DNA of 8,927 nt from Elusimicrobia bacterium RIFCSPLOWO2_01_FULL_54_10 (GCA_001799975.1 MGUQ01000077.1:1-8927); one strand, 5' to 3'; counted from the stretch's first letter, positions 1 to 6,356 are shown. Notes: generated from the letters alone by a model not told the origin. Made by a program: numbers and translations.

Positions 1-795
1 CAAATCCTTTTCGACGAGAGAAACCCCGAGCAGACCAGGATTGTGAAAGAAGCGGGCTATGAAATGCTGAAAGTCTGCGTGGATTTGGGCGGCTCCATTT
101 CCGGCGAGCACGGCATCGGCATCGATAAGCGCGAAGCCATGCGCTGGCTCTTTGACGGTGAAACTCTGCGGCAATTCAGAAAGATAAAAACAATTCTGGA
201 CCCGGAAAATCTTTGCAATCCGGACAAGATCATCCCATCACCCGACTTCGGCTCGAGAGAGCCGACCTCCGGTCGGCAGTCGGGTGATGAGATCATTCCC
301 TTGGCCGGTGCGGGCGGGCCCTCAAAACCCTTCCAGATGGCGCCCCAGGCGGCCAACGGAGGCATTTTGGATTACGATGCGGAAAATTTCACCGTATCAG
401 CGGAGGGAGCCATGCCTTTAGCCGCACTGCAGGCCTTTTTGGAAACCCAAAACCAAAAAGTCCTTTTGGAAGGCCTGGGAACTTTGTCGGATTTGCTCCT
501 TGAAAATCCGCCGCAGGAACCCCGCATCCGCGACCAGGTGCTGGGCTTGAGCGCTCTCTTTGCGGACGGGAGCCGGGGAAATTTCGGAGGGAAAGTTGTC
601 AAGAACGTTGCCGGCTATGACATCGCCAAGCTTTTTCTGGGCTCTAAGGGCGCGCTCGGGGAGATTCTTTCAATCACGCTGAAAACATACCCCCTGCAAT
701 ATTCCGTTTCCGTCAAAAAGGGTCGCGCCCGCAGCAGCCCTTCACCGGAGGCGCGGAAAATCATCAATAAAATCGAAGCGGGCCTGAAGAAATGA
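1..795 (+). CDS. glcD: FAD-linked glycolate/lactate oxidase, GlcD C-terminus fused to a shortened GlcE-like FAD domain (5' partial)
   Basis: The frame is open from base 1, so only the last 264 residues are present. The first ~80 residues are the end of a GlcD-type FAD-linked oxidase: a GGSISGEHGIG motif near residues 31-41, and LCNPDKIIP near 71-78, which is how GlcD proteins normally end. The frame then continues through a linker encoded by a palindrome (residues ~79-97) into a GlcE-like segment containing VSAEGAMPLAALQAFL, RDQVLGL, FADG and the FAD-binding signature FGGKVVKNVAGYDIAKL. The GlcE part stops soon after its FAD_binding_4 region and lacks the C-terminal half of full GlcE. GlcD and GlcE with GlcF oxidise glycolate (or a related 2-hydroxyacid) at the membrane and pass electrons to quinone. 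The stop codon overlaps the glcF start (ATGA), so the two are probably translationally coupled. Substrate is uncertain; D-lactate dehydrogenases share these domains. Confidence 0.88.
   Translation, partial: QILFDERNPEQTRIVKEAGYEMLKVCVDLGGSISGEHGIGIDKREAMRWLFDGETLRQFRKIKTILDPENLCNPDKIIPSPDFGSREPTSGRQSGDEIIPLAGAGGPSKPFQMAPQAANGGILDYDAENFTVSAEGAMPLAALQAFLETQNQKVLLEGLGTLSDLLLENPPQEPRIRDQVLGLSALFADGSRGNFGGKVVKNVAGYDIAKLFLGSKGALGEILSITLKTYPLQYSVSVKKGRARSSPSPEARKIINKIEAGLKK
236..289. repeat. nested palindrome inside the GlcD/GlcE junction
   Basis: Perfect 12-bp arms, CATCACCCGACT (236-247) and its reverse complement (278-289), enclose two mutually exclusive perfect 7-bp hairpins: TCGGCTC/GAGCCGA (248-254 with 259-265, loop GAGA) and GCCGACC/GGTCGGC (261-267 with 271-277, loop TCC). 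Imperfect pairing continues outward (roughly 229-235 with 290-296). The whole element lies in frame and encodes residues ~79-97, between the natural end of GlcD and the start of GlcE-like sequence. It resembles REP-type or other dispersed palindromic elements that can be read through, or a former intergenic hairpin absorbed by a fusion. I cannot tell whether other copies exist in the genome. Confidence 0.8.
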
Positions 796-2066
796 GCGAG
801 TTTATCCTGCCGCAATTTCAACATCTCAAAAGGGAGTATGACGCCGCGGTGCGATGCAACCGCTGCGGTTTTTGCGAAACGGTCTGCCCCACTTATACGG
901 CCACCGGCAAGGAAACGCTTTCTCCAAGGGGGCGTAACCAGGCCTTCCGCAATATCCTGGAAGGCAAGCTTGGAGACGCCGCGGCCGCCAGGGACATTTT
1001 CTCCACCTGCCTCACTTGCCACGCCTGCACCAATGTCTGCTTCGCGCAGGTGCCCGTAGTGCGCATCATGGGCGCGGCAAGGAAAATTTCCCAAACGCCC
1101 CTGCAAAATGCCCTGGCCCGAGCCGCTTTCCGCGCGCTGCTTTTCAATCGCCGTGCGCTCTCGGTTGTCCTTTGGCTCGCTTTTCTTCTCAAGCGCACGC
1201 TGATCCCGCGCGTTCTGCGGCTCGCGGGCGTGTTAAAATTGATCAGCCGCCCGCTGGCCGCGGCCGAAGATCTTGTGGAGGAGGCGCCGCTCAGTTTTGG
1301 AGCTTGTCCTCCGAAGAATTCAAATGTTAAAGGAAATGCAGATGTTGCTCTCTTTTCCGGTTGCGGGGTGCATTATCTCTTTCCGGGAGCCTCCCAGGCC
1401 ATTGTTGATAATTTGGACGCTCGGAACACGGCAATCCGTTGCCCCAGACACTCCTGCTGCGGGCTCATTCCACAGAGCGCGGGCGACGTCAAAACTGCGC
1501 GCGAGCTGGCCGAAAAGAACATCCGGGATTTCGGTTCCTTGAGAGTCAAAACAGTTTTGGCCAGTGACGATTCCTGCGCGGGATTCATGAAAAGCTACCC
1601 CGCGCTTCTGCCGGATAATCCGGACGCAGGCAGTTTTGCCGCCAAGGTTAAAAATCTCTCGGAGTTTCTTGTCGCCCTGCCGCCCGTGGCCCCCCGGCCA
1701 GGAGCCTCCGCGCCGCCCGTCAAAGTCACATATCACGACCCCTGTCAGATGGGGAACGGCCATAAATCTTTTTCATCTCCCCGCCAAATTCTGAAAAATC
1801 TGCCCGGAGTGCAATATGTTGAGCTCGAGGAAGCCAACGAATGCTGCGGCGGTGCGGGAACCTATTCATTAAAGCATCCGGAACTGGCCGATGAGGTGCT
1901 GGAGAAAAAACTGCAAAACATAGAAAAATCCGGAGCAGAAGTGGTGGTCACCCAGGCCGCATCCTGCCTGCTTCACATCGCCTATGGCTCGAGAAAGAAA
2001 AAGTGGAGCGGGAAAATCCGTGTGGTCCATTTGGCGGAATTTTTATCTGAGCGAGGGTCAACATGA
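792..2066 (+). CDS. glcF: Glycolate oxidase iron-sulfur subunit
   Basis: A 424-aa protein with the full GlcF layout. Two N-terminal [4Fe-4S] motifs: C22, C25, C28, C32 (CNRCGFCETVCP) and C73, C76, C79, C83 (CLTCHACTNVC). Two cysteine-rich CCG domains follow: CCG at 222-224 with DDSCAGF at 259-265, and DPCQ at 316-319 with CCGG at 351-354. Such CCG pairs (as in GlpC, HdrB and LutA) bind non-canonical clusters. The subunit carries electrons from the flavin subunit toward the quinone pool. A hydrophobic and basic stretch at residues ~110-150 between the ferredoxin part and the CCG part may help membrane association (inference). Start and stop are both in ATGA overlaps with the neighbours (4 nt each side), consistent with one operon. 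Length is usual for GlcF (about 400-430 aa). LutA-like or other hydroxyacid oxidase roles remain possible. Confidence 0.93.
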   Translation: MSEFILPQFQHLKREYDAAVRCNRCGFCETVCPTYTATGKETLSPRGRNQAFRNILEGKLGDAAAARDIFSTCLTCHACTNVCFAQVPVVRIMGAARKISQTPLQNALARAAFRALLFNRRALSVVLWLAFLLKRTLIPRVLRLAGVLKLISRPLAAAEDLVEEAPLSFGACPPKNSNVKGNADVALFSGCGVHYLFPGASQAIVDNLDARNTAIRCPRHSCCGLIPQSAGDVKTARELAEKNIRDFGSLRVKTVLASDDSCAGFMKSYPALLPDNPDAGSFAAKVKNLSEFLVALPPVAPRPGASAPPVKVTYHDPCQMGNGHKSFSSPRQILKNLPGVQYVELEEANECCGGAGTYSLKHPELADEVLEKKLQNIEKSGAEVVVTQAASCLLHIAYGSRKKKWSGKIRVVHLAEFLSERGST

Positions 2067-3091
2067 AACGGACGGTCATCATTGCGTTATTGTTCATTGG
2101 CGGCATGGCTTCGTTCGCTTGCGCGCAGGCATCCACCAACACTTTCTCGCTGCTTATCATCGGCGATGTTATTTTTGAGTCGTCCTGGCGGCCGCCCTTC
2201 CGTCCGGCAGAAAAACTTTTCGAGCATGTCCAGGGCGAATTTGAAAAAGCTGACCATGTGTGGATCAACCTGGAAGAGCCCATCACCCGCCACCCTCAAA
2301 AAAGTCCTTTCAAGAACCTGGAATCGGTCAGGCGGGGCAAGGATTTCATTCTGCGGGCCACCAATTCCAACATCCCCCGGATCATCAGGGACAGCGGCAT
2401 TGATTCTGTCACCCTGGCCAACAACCACATGGGGGATTACTGCTCGCAGGGCGTCACAGACACACTTAAAGGTCTTGAAGTCGCCGGGGTCCCCACTGTG
2501 GGCGCCGGGCGAACCCCCGCGGAAGCCTATCGGCCCATTGTTCTGTCCTCCAAGGACATTACAGTGAGCCTCCTGGCCTTTTCTGATGTCTATCCCTCAG
2601 GTTTTGAGGCCGCAAAGAATCGTGCCGGCATTGCCGGCGCCCGCAACGAAGGTGCGGTAAGAACTGCGGTTGAAAAGGCAAGGGAAAGTTCGGATTTTGT
2701 CATTGTGATGATGCATTGGGGCGAGCATGCCACTTCCACAGTCACACTCCGGCAGCAGGCGCTGGGCAGGAGATTGATCGATTGGGGAGCGGACGCCGTG
2801 GCGGGCATGCACGCCCATTTCCTGCAGGGCATCGAAGTCTACGATGGGAAACCCATCTTTTACGGCTTGGGCAATTTCGCCTTCCCGGGCAGCAAGCCTC
2901 AATCCAAGCGCACGGCGGCCATAAAACTGTTTTTAGAGAAAGGAAAAGAAGTGCGGGCGAATCTGATGCCTGCCGTCATCAGCGACGACGGGCAACCGAG
3001 ATTTGTGAACGGAGAGGACATTTTGGAGGAACTGGACGGTCTGTGCCGGGAATTTGGAGTGAGTGTTTATCCTTTATTTTCGTCCAGATAA
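2063..3091 (+). CDS. CapA-family (PGA_cap) metallophosphatase-fold protein, secreted
   Basis: A 342-aa protein starting inside the glcF stop codon (ATGA). It has an N-terminal signal peptide (hydrophobic residues ~4-18, possible cleavage near ACA or AQA, residues 19-23). Family motifs appear in order: GD (34-35), NLEEP (69-73), LANNH (118-122), HWGEH (218-222), GMHAH (248-252) and GLGNF (268-272). These are the metal-site motifs of the CapA/PgsA family, named after poly-gamma-glutamate capsule synthesis, whose fold is related to calcineurin-type phosphoesterases. Many family members have no tested function and work in organisms without such capsules. No other capsule genes (CapB or CapC ligase parts) are visible here. 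The 3' end overlaps the convergent SurA_N gene by 25 nt. Family call is firm; biological role is unknown, and the link to the glycolate oxidase genes is operon context only. Confidence 0.87.
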   Translation: MKRTVIIALLFIGGMASFACAQASTNTFSLLIIGDVIFESSWRPPFRPAEKLFEHVQGEFEKADHVWINLEEPITRHPQKSPFKNLESVRRGKDFILRATNSNIPRIIRDSGIDSVTLANNHMGDYCSQGVTDTLKGLEVAGVPTVGAGRTPAEAYRPIVLSSKDITVSLLAFSDVYPSGFEAAKNRAGIAGARNEGAVRTAVEKARESSDFVIVMMHWGEHATSTVTLRQQALGRRLIDWGADAVAGMHAHFLQGIEVYDGKPIFYGLGNFAFPGSKPQSKRTAAIKLFLEKGKEVRANLMPAVISDDGQPRFVNGEDILEELDGLCREFGVSVYPLFSSR

Positions 3092-3801
3092 ATCTTGAAT
3101 TTGACATTCGTTCCCAGCTGTTGATACCAACGGTTTAAAATATGAGCGCCTTTTTCCTGCAGCATTTCGTTGCGCACCGTTTCCCGCTCCAGAGGCTTGG
3201 CTTTTTTGTCGCCGGCCGCCTTGGCCTGGCGGATGAACATTTCCAGATCCAATTCCCTGTCCGTGATCTTGACCGACCGCATGACAAAATTTCTCAGGTG
3301 ATGGATGGTGAGCTGCCGCCTCTGCGATTCTTCAAATTCCTGAAGGCCTGCGATGAATTCTTCCTTGCTTCTTGCGTTAATAATCCGCTGCATGGTTTGG
3401 GAATATGCGTTGGGGTCATATTTTCCGTCTTTTTGAAAGGCGGGGTACGCTCTCAGGCTGCCGGCCAGTTCCTCGTCCGACACGCGGAATCCGTATCGGC
3501 CCGCTTCCTGATGGAACACCGACTCCTGCACCAGGCCCTGGATCACCTCCTGCTTCATGCCTTTCAAGGCGTCGGCAGTCAACTCCTGGGATTCATTCCG
3601 CTTCATCGTGACGGCTTGATTAAACTGAGCCTGAAAGCGCCGGTTGGGGATTTTTTCGCCGTTGACTTCGGCGACCGTGTCGAAACGGCTGGCGCCGGAC
3701 CACTCATAAAGGCCAAATCCCACAAAAGTGCTGATGATGAAGCCCGCAATCACCACTCCCAGGATTTTCCGCTGATGTTTTCTGAGCCAATTCATGAGCA
3801 T
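3067..3801 (-). CDS. SurA_N / PpiD-N-like membrane-anchored chaperone domain protein lacking a PPIase domain
   Basis: A 244-aa protein. Residues 1-11 are basic (NWLRKHQRK), 12-31 form one transmembrane helix, and from ~40 the SurA_N/PpiD-type chaperone domain begins (AEVNGEKIPNRRFQAQFNQ, later QEVIQGLVQESVFHQEAGR and FRVSDEEL). The region 115-190 (YPAFQKDGKYDPNAYSQ, then an RRQL and ITDRELD segment) matches the order seen in PpiD N-terminal regions. There is no parvulin (rotamase) domain: the protein ends about 60 residues after this segment. Known PpiD proteins are about 600 aa and SurA about 430 aa, so this is a short form with only the client-binding part. It probably faces the periplasm and helps outer-membrane protein folding (inference). 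The first codons read ATG-CTC-ATG; either ATG could be the start. No clear ribosome binding site is visible. The 5' end overlaps the divergent HEAT-like gene. Confidence 0.82.
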   Translation of the reverse strand: MLMNWLRKHQRKILGVVIAGFIISTFVGFGLYEWSGASRFDTVAEVNGEKIPNRRFQAQFNQAVTMKRNESQELTADALKGMKQEVIQGLVQESVFHQEAGRYGFRVSDEELAGSLRAYPAFQKDGKYDPNAYSQTMQRIINARSKEEFIAGLQEFEESQRRQLTIHHLRNFVMRSVKITDRELDLEMFIRQAKAAGDKKAKPLERETVRNEMLQEKGAHILNRWYQQLGTNVKFKIYLDENKG

Positions 3802-3802
3802 G
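3793..3802. other. shared double start-codon site of two divergent genes
   Basis: The 10-bp near-palindrome CATGAGCATG reads ATG-AGC-ATG on the plus strand (HEAT-like gene) and ATG-CTC-ATG on the minus strand (SurA_N gene). Both divergent reading frames begin inside the same bases, so no spacer remains for separate promoters. Each gene's promoter and any ribosome binding site must lie within the coding part of the other, or one true start lies further in. Confidence 0.65.
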
Positions 3803-4270
3803 ACCGATAGAGATTACAAAAAACTGCTGCGGCTTTCAACAATGGCGGCCTTCCTGCTGATAGCCGGTACCTCCGAAGATCAAATCACGCAGGCGATTTT
3901 AAAGAGAGTGGAGGCTGTTGCGAAAGGGCAAAGATCTCTCGACAGTGTCGGAAAGTCCACGATGGAAGAAGCCTCCATCATCCTGGATTTGAGCGCCGGG
4001 GCCGTCCCCGGGCTTCTGCGTCATCTGGCGAAGCCCTCGGGCGATTGGAAGGCCAGGTTCTGGGTCGTGGACATGCTCGGTTATGTGGGGGGAACTGCCG
4101 CCGTGCATGATCTGTATAAAGTGGCGGTCAGCGCGGGTGAAAAAAGAGAAACGCGCAAGCAGGCATGCAAATCCTTAAGGATGATAGCCGAACGGGAGCC
4201 GGGGGACGCGGGTCAGATTTTGGAAAAGGTACGGCGGGCGGAAAAAATTATCTCTTTGAGCCGTTTTTAG
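3794..4270 (+). CDS. small HEAT-repeat-like protein
   Basis: A 158-aa soluble protein with no convincing signal peptide, although residues 12-25 are fairly hydrophobic. Residues ~57-135 read as tandem helix pairs of the HEAT/PBS-lyase type: SAGAVPGLLRHLA, then KARFWVVDMLGYVGGTAAVHDLYKVA, then ETRKQACKSLRMIAE. Such proteins usually serve as protein-protein scaffolds; no catalytic motif is visible. The gene is alone on the plus strand between minus-strand genes: its head overlaps the SurA_N gene start and its tail overlaps the bactofilin gene end by 23 nt. No Shine-Dalgarno sequence precedes either candidate ATG (3794 or 3800). Codon pattern and amino-acid make-up look like a real protein, and the opposite frames there carry nothing better. 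Function unknown. Confidence 0.72.
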   Translation: MSMTDRDYKKLLRLSTMAAFLLIAGTSEDQITQAILKRVEAVAKGQRSLDSVGKSTMEEASIILDLSAGAVPGLLRHLAKPSGDWKARFWVVDMLGYVGGTAAVHDLYKVAVSAGEKRETRKQACKSLRMIAEREPGDAGQILEKVRRAEKIISLSRF

Positions 4271-4643
4271 CGTCAACCAGGTCGATGATCTGTTTTTCCT
4301 TGGTCATGGTGCAGTTGCCTTCAAAATTCGCGCCTTCGGAAATGGCCAGCGCCGCGGTCTTGATGTCGCCATGGATGGCGGCGGCAGCGAGGATTTCGAT
4401 GTTGCTGGCATTGATGTTGCCGATAACCTTGCCCCCGATCACCACGGACTTGGCGTTAACGTCTCCCTGAACATCGCCGGATTCGCCGATCACCACGGAA
4501 TCCGCGTCGGTGATGCCGCCCTCAACCTTGCCATCCACCCGTATGGACCCCTTGGAAGAAACAGTGCCCTGAATGATGGTGTCCGTGCCGATGACAGTTT
4601 CCATATTTGATCCTCCGCCCTGACCGTTGGTTTTTCCAAACAT
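4248..4643 (-). CDS. bactofilin (BacM/CcmA family cytoskeletal protein)
   Basis: A 131-aa protein with the bactofilin beta-helix core at residues ~15-110. Short repeated turns can be read (IGTDTIIQGTVSSKGSIRVDG, VEGGITDADSVVIGESGDVQG, DVNAKSVVIGGKVIGNI, NIEILAAAAIHGDI), each with glycine turns and alternating hydrophobic residues. The N-terminal tail (~14 aa) and C-terminal tail are short. Bactofilins polymerise without nucleotide at the inner membrane and organise cell-wall enzymes, affecting cell shape or stalk formation. Its ATG shares one base with the stop of the upstream M23 gene (TAATG). A clean GGAGG (4651-4655, 7 nt upstream) supports this first ATG rather than the internal Met14. 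The partnership with an M23 endopeptidase matches described CcmA/Csd and BacA/LmdC systems. Confidence 0.93.
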   Translation of the reverse strand: MFGKTNGQGGGSNMETVIGTDTIIQGTVSSKGSIRVDGKVEGGITDADSVVIGESGDVQGDVNAKSVVIGGKVIGNINASNIEILAAAAIHGDIKTAALAISEGANFEGNCTMTKEKQIIDLVDAKNGSKR

Positions 4644-5782
4644 TAGTGTGCCTCCGTATTATTTTCAAATCTGTTATGCAGCCCCACCGTTGATCCCAGT
4701 CCCACTTTTTTTGCAACATTGACGACATCTCCGGTGCGGATTGGAAGAGGGGCTGAAGCGAACTTCCATGGGTCTATGGGTCTGCCGTATTGCCAGACTT
4801 CGTAGTGCGCGTGGTTGCCTGTGGATGAGCCGGTGGATCCCATTTCGGCAATAACCTGGCCCCGCCGCACGAGCTGGCCCCGCTGGACCTTCAAAACTGA
4901 ATTGTGGCCGTAATAGGAGCGGAACCCGAAGCCGTGGTCGATGATCACCAGCCGTCCATAGCCCCCTTCCGGGCCGGCGGAAAGCACAGTTCCGTCAGCT
5001 GTGGCGCGCACCGGGGTGCCCTTTTCATTCGCAATATCGATGCCCATATGAAACTCGGAACCGCCGCGCATGGGGGATACCCGATGGCCATAATGCGATG
5101 TGAGCCTGCCTGGAGCCGGCCAGCCCAAGGGACAGCTGCGCGAATATCCGCGTTCGTAGGCAATAAATTCGGATATTTCCTTAAACGACGTCAGACGGGA
5201 GGCCGATTCGTTGCGGATCACCCGCGACGCCTGGCGGATTTCGCTCTCCGTGATGGTCCAAAGGGTTTTGTCGAGGGCTTTTTCAAGGAGGGTGGTTTCA
5301 AAGGGTTCCGGACCGCCTTGCCCGTTGGTCTCCTCGGCAAGCTCGCCGTCAAGGATTTTCTGGCGGTCATTGATCCTCAGGAGTTTGCGGAGCTGGAGGT
5401 CGGCTTCCTGCACGCCTTCCAGCATCTCACGGTTCTTGCGCAGTTCAGTGGCAAAATACTGCACCTTGAGCTTCAAAACTTCGTGATTCACTTTCATGCT
5501 CCAGTAATCGATGTTGCTGGTGACGGCCACCACGGCCCAGGAAAACATTCCGACGGAGAAACCGATGAGAAAAATGAAAAATGAGAAGGAAAAACGGAAT
5601 TGAAAGCGGGACAGAGCGTTGTGGGGAACCACCATGATGGTGAGCTTGTGCTGGAAGATCTTGCGGATCTCCCCGGACACAGACATGCGCCGCAGCAGGG
5701 TGGGCAGCTGGGGCAAAGATGCCAGCAATTTCCACCCGCTTCGCAAAGTCCTCAAGACGGGGCTTCTGTCGAATATAGACAT
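4643..5782 (-). CDS. membrane-anchored M23 (LytM) peptidoglycan endopeptidase, bactofilin partner
   Basis: Counting from the ATG at 5782, 379 aa. Residues 1-~62 form a basic cytoplasmic tail, ~65-88 a transmembrane helix (FSFSFFIFLIGFSVGMF), ~95-150 a periplasmic coiled coil, and ~222-345 the M23 domain. The catalytic set is complete: zinc ligands H245 and D249 (HMGID), H293 (YYGH), then H324 and H326 (NHAHYE). It should therefore be an active endopeptidase cutting peptidoglycan cross-bridges in the periplasm. In the bactofilin-associated LmdC proteins the cytoplasmic tail contacts the bactofilin; this protein has the same layout. I chose 5782 because GGAGGG lies at 5795-5800 (12 nt spacing, rather long). 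An in-frame ATG at 5821 would add 13 residues but has no ribosome binding site. The downstream bactofilin gene is coupled by TAATG. Confidence 0.92.
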   Translation of the reverse strand: MSIFDRSPVLRTLRSGWKLLASLPQLPTLLRRMSVSGEIRKIFQHKLTIMVVPHNALSRFQFRFSFSFFIFLIGFSVGMFSWAVVAVTSNIDYWSMKVNHEVLKLKVQYFATELRKNREMLEGVQEADLQLRKLLRINDRQKILDGELAEETNGQGGPEPFETTLLEKALDKTLWTITESEIRQASRVIRNESASRLTSFKEISEFIAYERGYSRSCPLGWPAPGRLTSHYGHRVSPMRGGSEFHMGIDIANEKGTPVRATADGTVLSAGPEGGYGRLVIIDHGFGFRSYYGHNSVLKVQRGQLVRRGQVIAEMGSTGSSTGNHAHYEVWQYGRPIDPWKFASAPLPIRTGDVVNVAKKVGLGSTVGLHNRFENNTEAH

Positions 5783-5801
5783 AGTGTTTATTAGCCCTCC
5801 A

Positions 5802-5830
5802 TTTTTAACAGAAAAGGCCATTCAAGTCAA
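5802..5830 (-). promoter_or_regulatory. possible sigma-70 promoter for the M23-bactofilin operon
   Basis: On the minus strand TTGACT (5825-5830, 5/6 match to the -35 consensus) and TAAAAA (5802-5807, 4/6 match to the -10) are separated by 17 bp. Transcription would start near 5795, downstream of the alternative ATG at 5821, which favours the start at 5782. It would also start very close to or within the GGAGGG ribosome site, which weakens the call. Confidence 0.3.
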
Positions 5831-5860
5831 GGTTCAAAATGAGGTTTTTTTTTGAGGGGC

Positions 5861-5889
5861 TTGACAATGGGGGCGGGAAAGCTTATAAT
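5861..5889 (+). promoter_or_regulatory. consensus sigma-70 promoter of the fur operon
   Basis: TTGACA (5861-5866) and TATAAT (5884-5889) both match the consensus at all six positions, with the ideal 17-bp spacer. The expected transcription start is about 5895-5897, only ~17 nt before the fur ATG. It points into the fur gene and, through the overlapping genes, into the whole block to the window end. Such a strong promoter needs a repressor, and the Fur-box-like site follows it directly. Confidence 0.85.
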
Positions 5890-5890
5890 T

Positions 5891-5909
5891 GATATTGATA
5901 CTCAATCTC
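5891..5909 (+). promoter_or_regulatory. Fur-box-like operator
   Basis: GATATTGATACTCAATCTC matches the E. coli 19-bp Fur box (GATAATGATAATCATTATC) at 15 of 19 positions. It also lies in a longer inverted repeat: ATATTGATA (5892-5900) and TCTCAATAT (5906-5914) match at 8 of 9 positions around a 5-bp centre. The site starts two bases after the -10 element, covers the expected transcription start and reaches the fur start codon, a classic place for repression. It is best explained as the operator for self-regulation by the adjacent Fur-family protein. Confidence 0.75.
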
Positions 5910-5912
5910 AAT

Positions 5913-6356
5913 ATGAAAACATCACCCCAAAAGGTTTTTCAGCAATATCTGGAAGCGCAGGGATTGAAGCTTACCAAGCAGAGAACCTCGATCCTGGAAT
6001 ATTTGCTCCGTGCCCAGAATCACTCCACTCCGGAGAGGATCTATCGGGATTTGAGCGCCCAGGATGCCACACTGGGACGCGCAACTGTGTTCCGCACACT
6101 GCACTTGCTGGAGCGGGCGGGGTTTGTCGGAAAAATCCTTTTTGCCGACGGCAGCCATGGCTATGAGCACAAGTTCGCCCGGCCGCACCATGACCACATG
6201 GTGTGCGTGGACTGCAAGCAGGTGATCGAATTCACCAATCCCACCATTGAAAAACTCCAGGATCAAATTTCCCGGGAGTTCCAGTTCACTCCCTTGTGGC
6301 ACACGCACGAGATATTTGGGCGGTGCCGGAAATGCTCGCAGAAGGCCGTCGTATGA
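5913..6356 (+). CDS. fur: Fur-family metal-responsive transcriptional regulator
   Basis: A 147-aa protein, usual Fur length. The winged-helix DNA-binding part spans residues ~12-82 (LEAQGLKLTKQRTSILEYL, then recognition helix GRATVFRTLHLLERAGFV at ~55-72). The metal and dimer part follows: H86, then HHDH (92-95), C98 and C101 of a CxxC zinc site, E106 in VIEF, H130 and H132, and a second CxxC at C138/C141. HHDH-x2-CxxC aligns with E. coli Fur H87-H88-D89-H90 and C93/C96. Two CxxC pairs are common in Fur/PerR/Zur proteins with a structural zinc. I favour Fur (iron), but Zur or PerR cannot be excluded from sequence alone. The ATG at 5913 puts the conserved start in the right place; an in-frame TTG at 5889 lies within the promoter. 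No Shine-Dalgarno sequence precedes the ATG. The stop overlaps the next gene (ATGA). Confidence 0.92.
   Translation: MKTSPQKVFQQYLEAQGLKLTKQRTSILEYLLRAQNHSTPERIYRDLSAQDATLGRATVFRTLHLLERAGFVGKILFADGSHGYEHKFARPHHDHMVCVDCKQVIEFTNPTIEKLQDQISREFQFTPLWHTHEIFGRCRKCSQKAVV

Noticed and set aside
615..1106. 163-codon open frame on the minus strand
   Set aside because: Antisense to the GlcDE end and the ferredoxin part of GlcF; no recognisable protein pattern.
3060..3130. bidirectional terminator between the convergent capA-like and SurA_N genes
   Set aside because: The coding regions overlap and I find no GC-rich stem with a T-run there.
3142..3810. 222-codon open frame on the plus strand
   Set aside because: It lies opposite the SurA_N gene, whose protein shows a clear family pattern; the plus-strand translation is rich in His/Phe/Leu/Arg with no domain and is a mirror of the real gene.
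4904..5584. 226-codon open frame on the plus strand
   Set aside because: Antisense to the M23 gene with its full catalytic set; the translation shows no family resemblance.
5783..5821. longer start of the M23 gene at 5821
   Set aside because: It has no ribosome site and would lie upstream of the possible promoter's transcription start; GGAGGG at 5795-5800 supports the ATG at 5782.
5822..5860. T-run (5845-5853) as a terminator, or a riboswitch before fur
   Set aside because: No stable stem precedes the T-run in either direction, and the expected fur leader is far too short for a riboswitch.
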